DNA of 64,000 nucleotides from Kumtagia sp964244725 (GTDB taxonomy: Bacteria; Pseudomonadota; Alphaproteobacteria; Rhizobiales; Rhizobiaceae): the NCBI GenBank assembly GCA_964244725.1, contig CAXTJQ010000015.1:1-64000 (forward strand), written 5' to 3'. Below are positions 50,891 through 59,806 of this stretch, in pieces. The translations under genes were made by a program, and so were the position numbers. The number at the start of each line of letters is the position of its first letter. The first letter of the stretch is position 1. The notes beneath the pieces were generated by a model. It made no database searches. It was not told the origin of the DNA and saw nothing but the letters and a program-made list of their open reading frames with translations.

Positions 50891-52468
50891 TCAGGCGGCG
50901 CGAACCGGATCGAGCGTGATCTTATAGAGCTCGTTGTCGTCGCGATCCATCAGGCGGACCGTCAATTGTTCGGTCGCGCCTTCGATATCGACCAGGCCGA
51001 AGAACTGAAGGCCGGCCGACGGCGGAAGGTTCTGGCCCTGTTCGGCGCTCGGAGCCTTGATGAATTTCAGCTCGGGGCCGAACGTCATGTCGAGATCATT
51101 GGGACCGAACGTACCCGAGTGCAGCGGCCCCGAGACGAATTCCCAGAACGGGTCGAAGTCCTGGAACTGCGCCTTATCGGGATTGTAGTGGTGGGCCGCG
51201 GTGTAGTGCACGTCGGCCGTCAGCCAGACCGTGTTGTCGATGCCGGCTGTCTTGATGTGGCGCAGCAGGTCGGCGATTTCGAGCTCGCGTCCTTTCGCCG
51301 GGCCGTTGTCGCCATTGCTCACCGCCTCCGCGCCGACCTTCTTGGCGCCATCGTTCCACACCACCACGCCGAGCGGCATGTCGGCCGCGATGATCTTCCA
51401 GGTCGCGTTCGAGTTCGACAGTTCGCGCTTCAGCCACTTTACCTGCTGCTCGCCGAGGATGCGCGACCTTGGGGTCGTGACATCCTCCATGTCCGGACCG
51501 TTGGGACCGCGATAGGAACGCATGTCGAGGAAGAACACGTCGAGCAGCGGTCCGTGCGAGATCTTGCGGTAGACGCGACCCGGCTCGGCAGGTTCATAGC
51601 GGATCGTCGTCATTTCCTGGAAAGCGCGCGCCGCGCGGGCGGCCAGCACGCGGATCGATTTTTCCGCGTAGCGGTCGTCGGCCGCCAGGTCCTTGGAGTC
51701 GGACCAGTTGTTGGTCACTTCATGGTCGTCCCATTGATAGTGGGTCGGGCAGATCGCGCTGAGCGCGAGCACGTTCCTGTCCAACAGATTGTATTTCCAC
51801 TGTCCGCGGTATTCGTCCAACGTTTCGGCGACCTTGCGCTTCTCGTCGACGAGCACGACATTCTTCCATTTGCCGCCGCCGGGAAGATCGACCTCGTCCT
51901 TCATGATGCCGTCGGCATAGATCGTGTCGCCCGAATGCAGGAAGAAGTCGGGCGTGTGCCTGGCGATCGTCGCATAGGTCTTCATGCCGGTTTCGTCAAT
52001 GCCCCAGCCTTGTCCGGCGGTATCGCCCGACCACGCGAAGCGGATGTCGCGCTTCGACGAGGGCGCCGTCCTGAAACGCCCGACGATGGGCTCAGACACG
52101 ACATTGACGTCAGCCAGATCGGCCGCGGTCATCCGGTAGAAGATGTCCTGGTCGGCGGCGAGGTCGGTCAGCAGGCGCTTGACGGTGAAATCGCTGGCGG
52201 GAGAGGTATCGAGCGGCGCAAGGCGGGTCGCCTTGGCGAAGTTTTCCGTCGTGGACACCTCGAACATGACGCGTGACGGACGATCGGTGCGGGTCCAGAT
52301 CATTCCACCGGTCGCGTCGACATCGCCGGACTGGACGCCGTGTGTGAAGACGGGGCGAGAGGCGGCGCGCGAATAGGCCGGCATGGCGAGGCCCGACAGC
52401 CCGAGGAGGCCTGCCGCCCCTGTGCTTGCCAGAAGAGTGCGGCGCGTGATCTTTGGAAGAGTGTTCAT
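50891..52468 (-). CDS. PhoD-family alkaline phosphatase/phosphodiesterase, Tat-exported
   Basis: A 525-residue protein with a twin-arginine signal (ITRRTLLASTGAAGLLGLSGL) and a PhoD N-terminal domain (FTHGVQSGDVDATGGMIWTR). The metallophosphatase domain has SGDTAGQGWG, FLHSGDTIYADG, WDDHEVTNNW and DVHYTAAHHY. These are the PhoD metal sites. It should release phosphate from phosphodiesters or monoesters outside the cytoplasm. CGGAG precedes the ATG. No Pho-box is obvious upstream. Confidence 0.9.
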   Translation of the reverse strand: MNTLPKITRRTLLASTGAAGLLGLSGLAMPAYSRAASRPVFTHGVQSGDVDATGGMIWTRTDRPSRVMFEVSTTENFAKATRLAPLDTSPASDFTVKRLLTDLAADQDIFYRMTAADLADVNVVSEPIVGRFRTAPSSKRDIRFAWSGDTAGQGWGIDETGMKTYATIARHTPDFFLHSGDTIYADGIMKDEVDLPGGGKWKNVVLVDEKRKVAETLDEYRGQWKYNLLDRNVLALSAICPTHYQWDDHEVTNNWSDSKDLAADDRYAEKSIRVLAARAARAFQEMTTIRYEPAEPGRVYRKISHGPLLDVFFLDMRSYRGPNGPDMEDVTTPRSRILGEQQVKWLKRELSNSNATWKIIAADMPLGVVVWNDGAKKVGAEAVSNGDNGPAKGRELEIADLLRHIKTAGIDNTVWLTADVHYTAAHHYNPDKAQFQDFDPFWEFVSGPLHSGTFGPNDLDMTFGPELKFIKAPSAEQGQNLPPSAGLQFFGLVDIEGATEQLTVRLMDRDDNELYKITLDPVRAA

Positions 52469-52591
52469 GGCTGGCTCCGGAGTTGGCTGGTGACGGCTTC
52501 GAAGGTTCCACGCGCGACATTGCAGCCGCTTGTCAGTTTCATGAAGCTTTACTGACACACCGCATTTGACCTCAACGACGCGCCGTCAACC

Positions 52592-55141
52592 TCAGCCGTT
52601 CCGGTCGAGGGTCTTGCGCGCCTTGTCGAACCCGGACCACGGGTCCGCGCCCGCGATGACGTTCGGGGTAGCATCGTTTGTCATGGTGAAGTGGTCGGGC
52701 GCGACATCGTCGTCCAGCGCGCTCCACGGCACGGGCATCGACACCGTGCCGGCGGCTTTGGCGCGAGCGGAATAGGCGGCGACCGCGGTCGAGCCGCGAC
52801 CGTTGCGCAGATAGTCGATGAAAATCTTGCCGCTGCGGGATTTCTTCGACAGGGTCGCGGTGTAGAGGTCCGGAGACGCCTCGGCCATGGCGCGGGCGAA
52901 GTCGTGCGAGAAGGTCTTTACGGTTTTCCAGTCGGCCTTCGGCGTCAGCGGCACGACGACATGGTAGCCCTTGCCGCCGGAAGTCTTGAGGAAGGACTGC
53001 AGGGCAAGTTCGTCGAGCCGCGAGCGGACGTCCCTCGTGGCGGCGATGACCGCTTCGCGGCCGAGGCCTTCGTCCGGATCGAGGTCGAAGACGACCATGT
53101 CGGGCCGATCGAGATCCTCGATTGTCGATCCCCAGACATGGATTTCCACCGTACCCATCTGGACCAGCGCCGCTATGCCGTCGAAATCATTGACGAAGAG
53201 GATGTCCTCGCCGTCCTCGGGGTCTCTGATCCTGGCGATCGAGGCATGCATGCCCTTGGAGGCGTGCTTCTGAAAGAAGCGCTGCGGGGCCCCGACGCCG
53301 TCGGGCGCGCGCACCAAACTCAGCGGACGGCGGACAACCTGCTTTTCCATGCGCGGCCAGACACTGGCATAGTAATCGAGCAGGCCTCGCTTGCTGATGC
53401 CGGCATCGGGCCAGAGCAGCTTTTCGGGATGCGACAGCGTCACGGCCGTTTGCTCGGGCTTGCGCCTTGCCGCGCCGGGCTTCGCCGGTCTCGTCTTTGG
53501 AGACTTCAGCTTTTCCGCCTTGTCCTTGGGGTCATCAACGGCCAGCTCCGCAACGACTTCGTTCGCCGGCTTGTCCTCGCGCACGCCCTGGAAGGACGCG
53601 TGGCGCAAAATGCCATCGTCCGTCCAGGCGCGGAACTCGATCTCGGCGACCAGATCGGGCCTGACCCAAACGACGCCTTTCTGGCCCGGGGGGGTATTGA
53701 CGAAGGGCGAGCTTTTGACCAAGAGCCGGTCGAGCTTCCGCTTGAGGTCGGCGACGGAGCTCTGGGTGAAGCCTGTCCCGACGCGCCCGCCGAAGCGGAG
53801 CGCCTCGCCCTCATGATAACCCACGAGCAGCGAGCGCAGGCCACGTCCGGGCGCGGTCGAAGGCAAATAGCCGACGATGACGAACTCCTGCCGGTTGGTG
53901 CATTTCGACTTGATCCAGTCGAGCGACCGGCCGCTGCGGTAGGGCGCGTCGGCGAGTTTCGATATGACGCCCTCGAGGCCCATGCGGCAGGCGTGGCGCA
54001 GCATCGTCTTGCCGGGTTCCACGAAATGCTCGCTGTACCTGAGAGCAGCCTCCTCGCCCTGCTCCTGCCCTATGAGACCCGCGAGCCTATGCTTGCGCTC
54101 GACGAGAGCCTCCTCGCGCAGGTCGGCGCCATCGAGAAACAGCAGGTCGAAGGCGAAGAAGATCATGCAGTCGGTCGCGTTGGCCGACAGCGCGGCCTGC
54201 AGCGAGGAAAACGACGCGACGCCCTTGTCTGACAGGACCGCGATCTCGCCATCGATCACGGCTTCGGCGCAATCGAGGGAGGCAATGGCGTCGGCGATCG
54301 CCCTGCCAAACTTGGGAGTCCAATCCAGCCCCGTCCGGGTCAAAAGCCTGACAGCGCCGCCGGCCAGATGCGCCTGGATGCGGTAGCCGTCGAACTTGAC
54401 CTCGTGCAGCCATTCGCCGCCGGGCGGGGGCTGCGGTTTCAGCGTGGCCAAGGCCGGCGGAACAAAATCCGGCGCCTTCGCGGCCTCACCGGCGGCTTTT
54501 GTCGCGCGGGCCTTCCGAGCGTGCGCCGCCTTGGCTGGCTTCGCCTTGACCGGCGGCTTGCCCGCCGCGATATCTTCGATCGTTCGACCCGAAGTCACGG
54601 AGGCCGGTTCGTCCTCCAATATGTCGCCATCGGTCCGCGCGAAGCCGTCCTCGACCTTGATCAGCAGCCAGTTGTCGCGCTTCTCCTTGCCGCGCGGCTT
54701 GAGCCTTACGAGGTGCCATGCGCCGTGCAGCTTGTCGCCCTTCAGCGTAAAGCTGATGTGTCCCTTCTTCATGCCGAAAGCGGGATCGTATTCCGGCGTC
54801 CATTCGCCCTTGTCCCAGACGATGACCGCGCCCGCCCCATATTCGCCTTCGGGAATGTTGCCCTCGAAACTCCCGTAGTCGAGAGGATGGTCCTCGACAT
54901 GGACCGCGAGCCGCTTTTCGTGCGGATCGAGGCTCGGGCCGCGCGTCACGGCCCAACTCCACAACACGCCGTCATGTTCGAGCCGAAGGTCATAGTGCAG
55001 GCGGGTCGCGTCGTGCTTGTGGATGACGAACGACCCGCCGGACGCGGTCTTGGCCGATTTGGCGGATGCCGCGCCGGATGGCTCGCCGGTCTTCCCGAAG
55101 TCGCGCTTGGCCCTGTAGGCTACGAGCGTGTCGGCGGCCAC
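52592..55141 (-). CDS. ligD: Multifunctional DNA ligase D (PE-ligase-polymerase)
   Basis: An 849-residue LigD. Residues about 30-190 form the 3'-phosphoesterase (HDATRLHYDLRLEHDG, DHPLDYGSFEG). The ligase domain has the adenylation lysine in EVKFDGYR, GEIAVL and RSLDWIKSKC. The polymerase domain has SHPEKLLWPD, FDLDPDEGLG with catalytic Asps and KTSGGKGYHV. The order PE-LIG-POL matches the Pseudomonas type. The GTG at 55141 follows the ku stop directly and has AAGGGG upstream. LigD joins double-strand ends held by Ku. Confidence 0.95.
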   Translation of the reverse strand: MAADTLVAYRAKRDFGKTGEPSGAASAKSAKTASGGSFVIHKHDATRLHYDLRLEHDGVLWSWAVTRGPSLDPHEKRLAVHVEDHPLDYGSFEGNIPEGEYGAGAVIVWDKGEWTPEYDPAFGMKKGHISFTLKGDKLHGAWHLVRLKPRGKEKRDNWLLIKVEDGFARTDGDILEDEPASVTSGRTIEDIAAGKPPVKAKPAKAAHARKARATKAAGEAAKAPDFVPPALATLKPQPPPGGEWLHEVKFDGYRIQAHLAGGAVRLLTRTGLDWTPKFGRAIADAIASLDCAEAVIDGEIAVLSDKGVASFSSLQAALSANATDCMIFFAFDLLFLDGADLREEALVERKHRLAGLIGQEQGEEAALRYSEHFVEPGKTMLRHACRMGLEGVISKLADAPYRSGRSLDWIKSKCTNRQEFVIVGYLPSTAPGRGLRSLLVGYHEGEALRFGGRVGTGFTQSSVADLKRKLDRLLVKSSPFVNTPPGQKGVVWVRPDLVAEIEFRAWTDDGILRHASFQGVREDKPANEVVAELAVDDPKDKAEKLKSPKTRPAKPGAARRKPEQTAVTLSHPEKLLWPDAGISKRGLLDYYASVWPRMEKQVVRRPLSLVRAPDGVGAPQRFFQKHASKGMHASIARIRDPEDGEDILFVNDFDGIAALVQMGTVEIHVWGSTIEDLDRPDMVVFDLDPDEGLGREAVIAATRDVRSRLDELALQSFLKTSGGKGYHVVVPLTPKADWKTVKTFSHDFARAMAEASPDLYTATLSKKSRSGKIFIDYLRNGRGSTAVAAYSARAKAAGTVSMPVPWSALDDDVAPDHFTMTNDATPNVIAGADPWSGFDKARKTLDRNG

Positions 55142-55142
55142 G

Positions 55143-56021
55143 TCAGGACCCCTTGCCCTTGCGCGCCGGCGATGCGCGCTTCGGCTTCGCGGCGCTCGAT
55201 TTTGAGCCTGCGGACTTGGGCTCCGGCGCATCCCTGGCGGGCGCATTGCCTGCCAGGCTCTTCTTGAGGGCATCGAACAGGTTGATGACATTGGACGGTT
55301 TGGGCGCGCTCTTGCCCCTGGCCGGCTTGTGGCCGGCGAGCTTGGATTTCACCAGTCCAAGGAGCGCCTTCTCGTATTTGTCCTCCAGGCCGGTCGGATC
55401 GAACGGCTTGGCGCCGCGGTCGATGATCCTGATCGCGATGTCGATCATCTCCTCGTTCGGCTCACCCTTCCTGACATCGCCGACCACCTCATCGGCGGTG
55501 CGCACCGTGCTGCCGTAACGCAGCGTCGTCAACAGCATGCCTGGACCGAAGGGTTCGATCACGGCAGGCCGTTCGCGGCGGTAAAGGACGATGCGGGTGA
55601 GTCCGGCCATTTTCTTCTTGTTCAGCGCATCGCGGATCACGGCGAAAGCCTCCTCCGACACGTCGTCGGCCGGGGTCACGTAATAGGGCGTGTCGAGATA
55701 GATTTGCTCGATACTCGCTTTCTCGACGAAGGTTTCGAGGCTCAGCGTATGGGAAGATTCGATCTGGACTGCGTCGAGGTCCTCCTCCTCGATCAGCAGG
55801 AATTCGTCCTTGCCGGTCTCGTAGCCGTTGACCTCGTTCTCGTCGCCGACCGGCTTGCCGGTGTCGGCGTCAATATAGCGACGTTTCACCGTATTGCCGG
55901 TGGCGCGATTGAGCAGGCGAAACGCTACTTTTTCGGTCTGTGTCGTGGCGTTTGACAGTTCCACCGCGCACGTGACCAGCGAAAGCTTCAGGTAGCCTTT
56001 CCAGGCCGGGCGCGGGGCCAT
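55143..56021 (-). CDS. ku: Bacterial Ku, non-homologous end-joining protein
   Basis: A 292-residue Ku homodimer protein. The core WKGYLKLSLVTCAVELS, VKRRYIDADTGKPV, YYVTPADDVSEEAFAVIRDAL and the Ku bridge region are clear; the tail is Lys/Ala/Pro-rich (PKRASPARKGKGS), typical of the DNA-binding extension. CGGAG precedes the ATG. It lies immediately upstream of ligD in one transcript; a GGAAC-N16-CGTT motif in front suggests stress control. Confidence 0.95.
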   Translation of the reverse strand: MAPRPAWKGYLKLSLVTCAVELSNATTQTEKVAFRLLNRATGNTVKRRYIDADTGKPVGDENEVNGYETGKDEFLLIEEEDLDAVQIESSHTLSLETFVEKASIEQIYLDTPYYVTPADDVSEEAFAVIRDALNKKKMAGLTRIVLYRRERPAVIEPFGPGMLLTTLRYGSTVRTADEVVGDVRKGEPNEEMIDIAIRIIDRGAKPFDPTGLEDKYEKALLGLVKSKLAGHKPARGKSAPKPSNVINLFDALKKSLAGNAPARDAPEPKSAGSKSSAAKPKRASPARKGKGS

Positions 56022-56066
56022 GCACAACTCCGAAACGAAATGCGCCGTGAACCGGCCAGCCGTTCA

Positions 56067-56091
56067 AACGCAGGCCTTGAGACATCGTTCC
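56067..56091 (-). promoter_or_regulatory. EcfG-type promoter for ku-ligD (GGAAC-N16-CGTT)
   Basis: On the minus strand GGAAC (56091-56087), 16 bases, then CGTT (56070-56067) is an exact match to the consensus for the alphaproteobacterial general stress sigma factor. It lies 46 bases upstream of the ku start. One such match per window is expected by chance, but its position before ku and the known stress control of rhizobial ku genes favour function. Confidence 0.55.
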
Positions 56092-56166
56092 TGCGCGGCC
56101 GGCGACGGTGACATGCCCACCCGATCCGTGGCATCGGTCGTGCGGCCGTTCACTGGTGACACCCGC

Positions 56167-56670
56167 ATGATCCCTCTTCTTGATCTCAAATCGGCCGACG
56201 CAAACTTTCGCGCGACCCTGCTCGCCCTGAACAACAACCATGCGGCTGAACTCTCCTGGCTCGATCCGAACGGCCTCGATCATCTGATCGGCCAAGCTTT
56301 CCGCGCAGGCGCGATCGGCGCGGGCGATGCATTCATGATCGCGCTCGATCAGAGCGCGGACTATGGCAGTCCGAACTTCAAATGGTTCCGCGACCGCTAC
56401 GACCGCTTCGCCTATGTCGACCGCGTGGTCGTCTCGCCAGCGGCGCGCGGCGGCGGACTGGCGCGCAGACTTTATGCAGACCTATTCGCAGTCGCCTTGG
56501 AGACCGGCCATACCCGCATCGTGTGCGAGGTCAATGCCGATCCGCCCAATCCGGCGTCCGACGCCTTTCATAGAGCGCTCGGCTTTTCGGTGGTGGGAGA
56601 AGCCTCCATCTACGGCGGGCAGCGAAGCGTCCGTTATTATCTGCGGCCGCTGACAGCACAGGATCGATAG
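56167..56670 (+). CDS. GNAT family N-acetyltransferase
   Basis: A 167-residue GNAT protein. VDRVVVSPAARGGGLARRLYADL is the acetyl-CoA-binding motif A, and ASDAFHRALGFSVVGEASIYGG is motif B. The ATG at 56167 is chosen because the family begins around IPLLDLKSAD; an in-frame ATG at 56113 is an alternative. It is divergent from ku. The acceptor substrate is not predictable. Confidence 0.85.
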   Translation: MIPLLDLKSADANFRATLLALNNNHAAELSWLDPNGLDHLIGQAFRAGAIGAGDAFMIALDQSADYGSPNFKWFRDRYDRFAYVDRVVVSPAARGGGLARRLYADLFAVALETGHTRIVCEVNADPPNPASDAFHRALGFSVVGEASIYGGQRSVRYYLRPLTAQDR

Positions 56671-56768
56671 GCGATTTGCAGGCTCGGCGCAGTTGGCTGT
56701 CCCTCGATGCGCAAGCCGGTAAGTGGAAATTAACCGGATTGAGGTTTGATACAATCGTTAACGCGGCC

Positions 56769-56793
56769 GGAACGATCCAATGCCGCCATGGTT
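56769..56793 (+). promoter_or_regulatory. Possible EcfG-type promoter (GGAAC-N16-GGTT), near leaderless start
   Basis: GGAAC at 56769-56773 and GGTT at 56790-56793 are separated by 16 bases. The putative -10 lies only 8 bases before the ATG at 56802, where no ribosome site is visible, which would fit a leaderless message. One mismatch to consensus. Confidence 0.25.
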
Positions 56794-56801
56794 AATTCGA
56801 C

Positions 56802-57134
56802 ATGTTCAGGCAGCGCCACACCACCGGCAAATCACTCGGCATCGGCGCGTCGATGATCGTGATCGCTTCGACGGTCGCCGCGATTACAGTGAGCAGCGCT
56901 TCGCCGACACGCTTGGAGAACAGCGATGCGTTCCCTGTGCCGTCGATGACGTCCAATGATTTGGCAGCTGCCGCCAAGGAAGCAAACCAGGGTGAGGCGT
57001 CCGACGCGACGTTCGTTGGCGTCGACCCCGTCGTGACCGGTCCAGTCAGCGCCGAATTCAAACAGGCGCGCGCCGCAGCGGGATGCGATAGGGCCGAGTG
57101 GCCGAATGTGCCCAAAGTCTGCTACCCGGACTGA
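56802..57134 (+). CDS. Small exported protein with CDxAxWP-motif tail
   Basis: A 110-residue protein with one N-terminal hydrophobic segment (about 13-32; likely signal or anchor). The C-terminus GCDRAEWPNVPKVCYPD has two cysteines likely to form a disulfide in the periplasm. The same kind of C-x-x-A-x-WP-x-x-P-x-x-C ending is common in small rhizobial hypothetical proteins. No function is known. Confidence 0.68.
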   Translation: MFRQRHTTGKSLGIGASMIVIASTVAAITVSSASPTRLENSDAFPVPSMTSNDLAAAAKEANQGEASDATFVGVDPVVTGPVSAEFKQARAAAGCDRAEWPNVPKVCYPD

Positions 57135-57153
57135 TCAACGCCGAAGTGCGCCT

Positions 57154-59211
57154 TCAGGCGATCCCGCGCTTCACCATCATCGCTTCGGCGGTCGGCATTT
57201 TTCCACGAAATTCCATGTAAAGCGTCTCCGGATCGCGCGATCCGCCGGCAGCATAAATATTCTTGCGCAGACGTTCCGCGAGCTTCGGGTCGAACGCGTC
57301 GCCGGTCTCCTCGAAGGCCGAGAACGCGTCGGCATCGAGAACCTCCGACCACATGTACGAGTAGTAGCCTGCCGAATAGCCCTCACCCGAAAAGATATGC
57401 TGAAATTGCGGTGTGCGGTGGCGCATGGCAATGGCGTCGGGCATGTGCAGCGCCGCCAGCGTCTCGGCTTCGAACGCCATCGGATCCGCCGGTGCGTCCG
57501 ACCGCGCATGGTAAGCCATGTCGACAAGCGCCGAGGACGTGAACTCGACCGCCGCGAAGCCTGCGCCGAAGGTCTTGGCGGCGAGCATCTTGTCGAGCAG
57601 CGCCTTGGGCATCCGCACGCCGGTTTGCGCATGCAGCGCGTGTTTTTCCAGGATCGCCGGGACGGTCAGCCAGTGTTCGTAGAGCTGCGACGGCAGTTCG
57701 ACGAAGTCGCGGCTGACCGACGTGCCGGCGACCGAGGGCCACGTCACATCGGTCAGCATGCCGTGCAAGGCGTGACCGAACTCGTGGAACAGCGTGCGCG
57801 CCTCGTCCAACGACAGCAAGGCCGGTTCGCCGGCCGGGGCCTTGGCGAAGTTCATGACGTTGTAGATGATCGGCGTCGAACCTCCGCCCAAACGGTAGCC
57901 TGACTGCAGCGCGCTCATCCAGGCGCCGGACCGCTTGGAGGGACGGGCGAAATAGTCGGCGACGAACAGGCCGAGTTCGCCGCCATCCTTGCGCCTGACC
58001 GCAAAGACGCGCGCATCCTCGTGCCAGGTGGCGACGCCGCGAATTTCGTCGAAAGACAGGCCGAACAGCCGCCCGGCGACATCGAAACAGGCGTCGATGA
58101 CGCGGTCGAGCTGGAAATAAGGCTTCAGTTCCGCGTCGTCGAAATCGTATCTCTCGGCCCGCAATTTCTCCTGGTAATAGCGCCAGTCCCAGCCGGCGAT
58201 GGTCTCGTTGCCGCCGGATGCGGCCGCCATGCGCTGCAACTCGGCCTGGTCCTGCTCGGCCCTGGCGCGCGCCTTTTGCCAGATGGGCTCGAGCAGGGCG
58301 TACACGGCGGCCGGCGTCTTGGCCATCGTGTCGTCGAGCTTGAGCGCCGCGTAGGTCTCGTAGCCGAGCAGTTTCGCCTTTTCGGCGCGCAATTCCAGCG
58401 TGCGCCGCACGACCGCGACATTGTCGGTCGCGCCGCCGTTCTGGCCGCGATTGGTAAAGGCCTTCCAAGCCTGTTCGCGCAGGTCGCGGCGCGCCGAATA
58501 CGTCGTGAACGGCTCGTAGATCGAACGTGACAGCGTGACTGCGAACTTCCCTTTTTGGCCTCGCGATTCAGCCGCCTGGGCCATGGCGTCGCACAGGAAC
58601 CCAGGCAGGCCGTCGAGGTCCGTGGCGTCGAGCAGCAGGATCCAGTTCTTCTCGTCGGCGAGAAGGTTCTGTCCGAACTGCACACCCAGCGAGGAGAGTT
58701 CCTCGCTGATCGCCGCGAGGCGCTTTTTCCCTTGGACATCGAGTTGGGCGCCGGAGCGGACGAAGCCCTTCCACTTCTTCTCCAGAACGCGCAACGTTTC
58801 GGCATCCAGACCGAGTTCGGCGCGACGCTGGTAGAGGTCGTCGATCCGCGCGAACAGGTGCTCGTTCATCGAGATTCCGGAAAAATGCCGCGACAGTTTC
58901 GGCGAGATCGCGACCTCGAGCGCCTGGATCGCGTCGTTGGTGTTGGCGCCTGCGCGGCACCAGAAGATCGAGCCGACGCGGTCCAGCGCTTCGCCGGAAA
59001 GTTCGAGCGCGGCGATCGTGTTGTCGACGGTCGGCGCTTCCGGGTTGGCGACGATCGCGTCGATCTCGGCCTGATGGGCGATGAGCGCGGCCTCGTAGAC
59101 CGGAGCGAAATCGTCGTCGTCCAGACGCGCGAAATCGGGCAGGCCGGACGGGCCGTTCCAGGCGGTCAGCGGGTGCGTCGAAAGGTCGATGGCGGTCGCT
59201 GCGATGGTCAT
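57154..59211 (-). CDS. M3 family oligopeptidase (OpdA/Dcp-like)
   Basis: A 685-residue zinc peptidase with the HEFGHALH motif near residue 470, then the third ligand region SRDFVELPSQLYEHW, and YSAGYYSYMWSEVLDADAF near the end. Length and motif fit oligopeptidase A or dipeptidyl carboxypeptidase. It degrades short peptides in the cytoplasm. The ATG at 59211 has no signal peptide behind it. Confidence 0.92.
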   Translation of the reverse strand: MTIAATAIDLSTHPLTAWNGPSGLPDFARLDDDDFAPVYEAALIAHQAEIDAIVANPEAPTVDNTIAALELSGEALDRVGSIFWCRAGANTNDAIQALEVAISPKLSRHFSGISMNEHLFARIDDLYQRRAELGLDAETLRVLEKKWKGFVRSGAQLDVQGKKRLAAISEELSSLGVQFGQNLLADEKNWILLLDATDLDGLPGFLCDAMAQAAESRGQKGKFAVTLSRSIYEPFTTYSARRDLREQAWKAFTNRGQNGGATDNVAVVRRTLELRAEKAKLLGYETYAALKLDDTMAKTPAAVYALLEPIWQKARARAEQDQAELQRMAAASGGNETIAGWDWRYYQEKLRAERYDFDDAELKPYFQLDRVIDACFDVAGRLFGLSFDEIRGVATWHEDARVFAVRRKDGGELGLFVADYFARPSKRSGAWMSALQSGYRLGGGSTPIIYNVMNFAKAPAGEPALLSLDEARTLFHEFGHALHGMLTDVTWPSVAGTSVSRDFVELPSQLYEHWLTVPAILEKHALHAQTGVRMPKALLDKMLAAKTFGAGFAAVEFTSSALVDMAYHARSDAPADPMAFEAETLAALHMPDAIAMRHRTPQFQHIFSGEGYSAGYYSYMWSEVLDADAFSAFEETGDAFDPKLAERLRKNIYAAGGSRDPETLYMEFRGKMPTAEAMMVKRGIA

Positions 59212-59294
59212 GCGCCGGTGTCTCCGTGGGAAGCGCCGGATGTAGGGCCAGGTCTCCGGCAGCGCAACCGCCTTGACGCGGGCCAACGGAAACC

Positions 59295-59325
59295 CTAAGT
59301 CTAGCATATAATAAGGCTGGCTTAG
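59295..59325. promoter_or_regulatory. Promoter with TATAAT and CTAAG...CTTAG repeat before marR-type gene
   Basis: TATAAT (59307-59312) lies between the inverted arms CTAAG (59295-59299) and CTTAG (59321-59325). The arms flank the -10 element, as an autorepressing MarR protein would require. The spacing to ATG 59333 is only 20 bases. Confidence 0.45.
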
Positions 59326-59332
59326 CAAAAAT

Positions 59333-59806
59333 ATGAACCGTTCATTCGATCCCGATTCGGTCGGCTTCCTTCTCGCGGACGTCACGCGGCTCATTCGCGC
59401 CGAAATGGACAAGGGAACGAGCGAGGCCGGCCTCGGGCTCACGCCCGGCGATGCGCGGACGCTGACGCACGCGGCGCGCGCGGGAGCGATCCGCCAGACG
59501 ACGCTCGCCGACCGCATGGGCGTCGAGGCGATGACGCTCAGCGTTTCGCTCGACCGGCTCGAAGCCGCAGGCCTGATGCAACGCACGGCCGATCCCGCGG
59601 ACCGCAGGGCCAAGCGCGTAAGGCTGACCGATGCCGGACAGGCGATGCTGACGAAAATCCAGCCGATCGCGGCAGGCATCCGCGAGCAGGCGGCGCACGG
59701 CATCGATCCGGCGGACTGGAGCTGCCTCCTTGCGACGCTGAAGCAGGTGCGCGCCAATCTGTCGGCCGCGCGCGAGAGCGCCCGCAGGGAAAGCGCCGCG
59801 GCGTGA
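59333..59806 (+). CDS. MarR family transcriptional regulator
   Basis: A 157-residue winged-helix protein. The recognition part ATLADRMGVEAMTLSVSLDRLEAAGLMQR-type segment is followed by the wing DPADRRAKRVRLTDAGQ, a MarR hallmark. It overlaps the exporter gene and probably represses both genes until a drug or toxic compound binds. No ligand is predicted. Confidence 0.9.
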   Translation: MNRSFDPDSVGFLLADVTRLIRAEMDKGTSEAGLGLTPGDARTLTHAARAGAIRQTTLADRMGVEAMTLSVSLDRLEAAGLMQRTADPADRRAKRVRLTDAGQAMLTKIQPIAAGIREQAAHGIDPADWSCLLATLKQVRANLSAARESARRESAAA

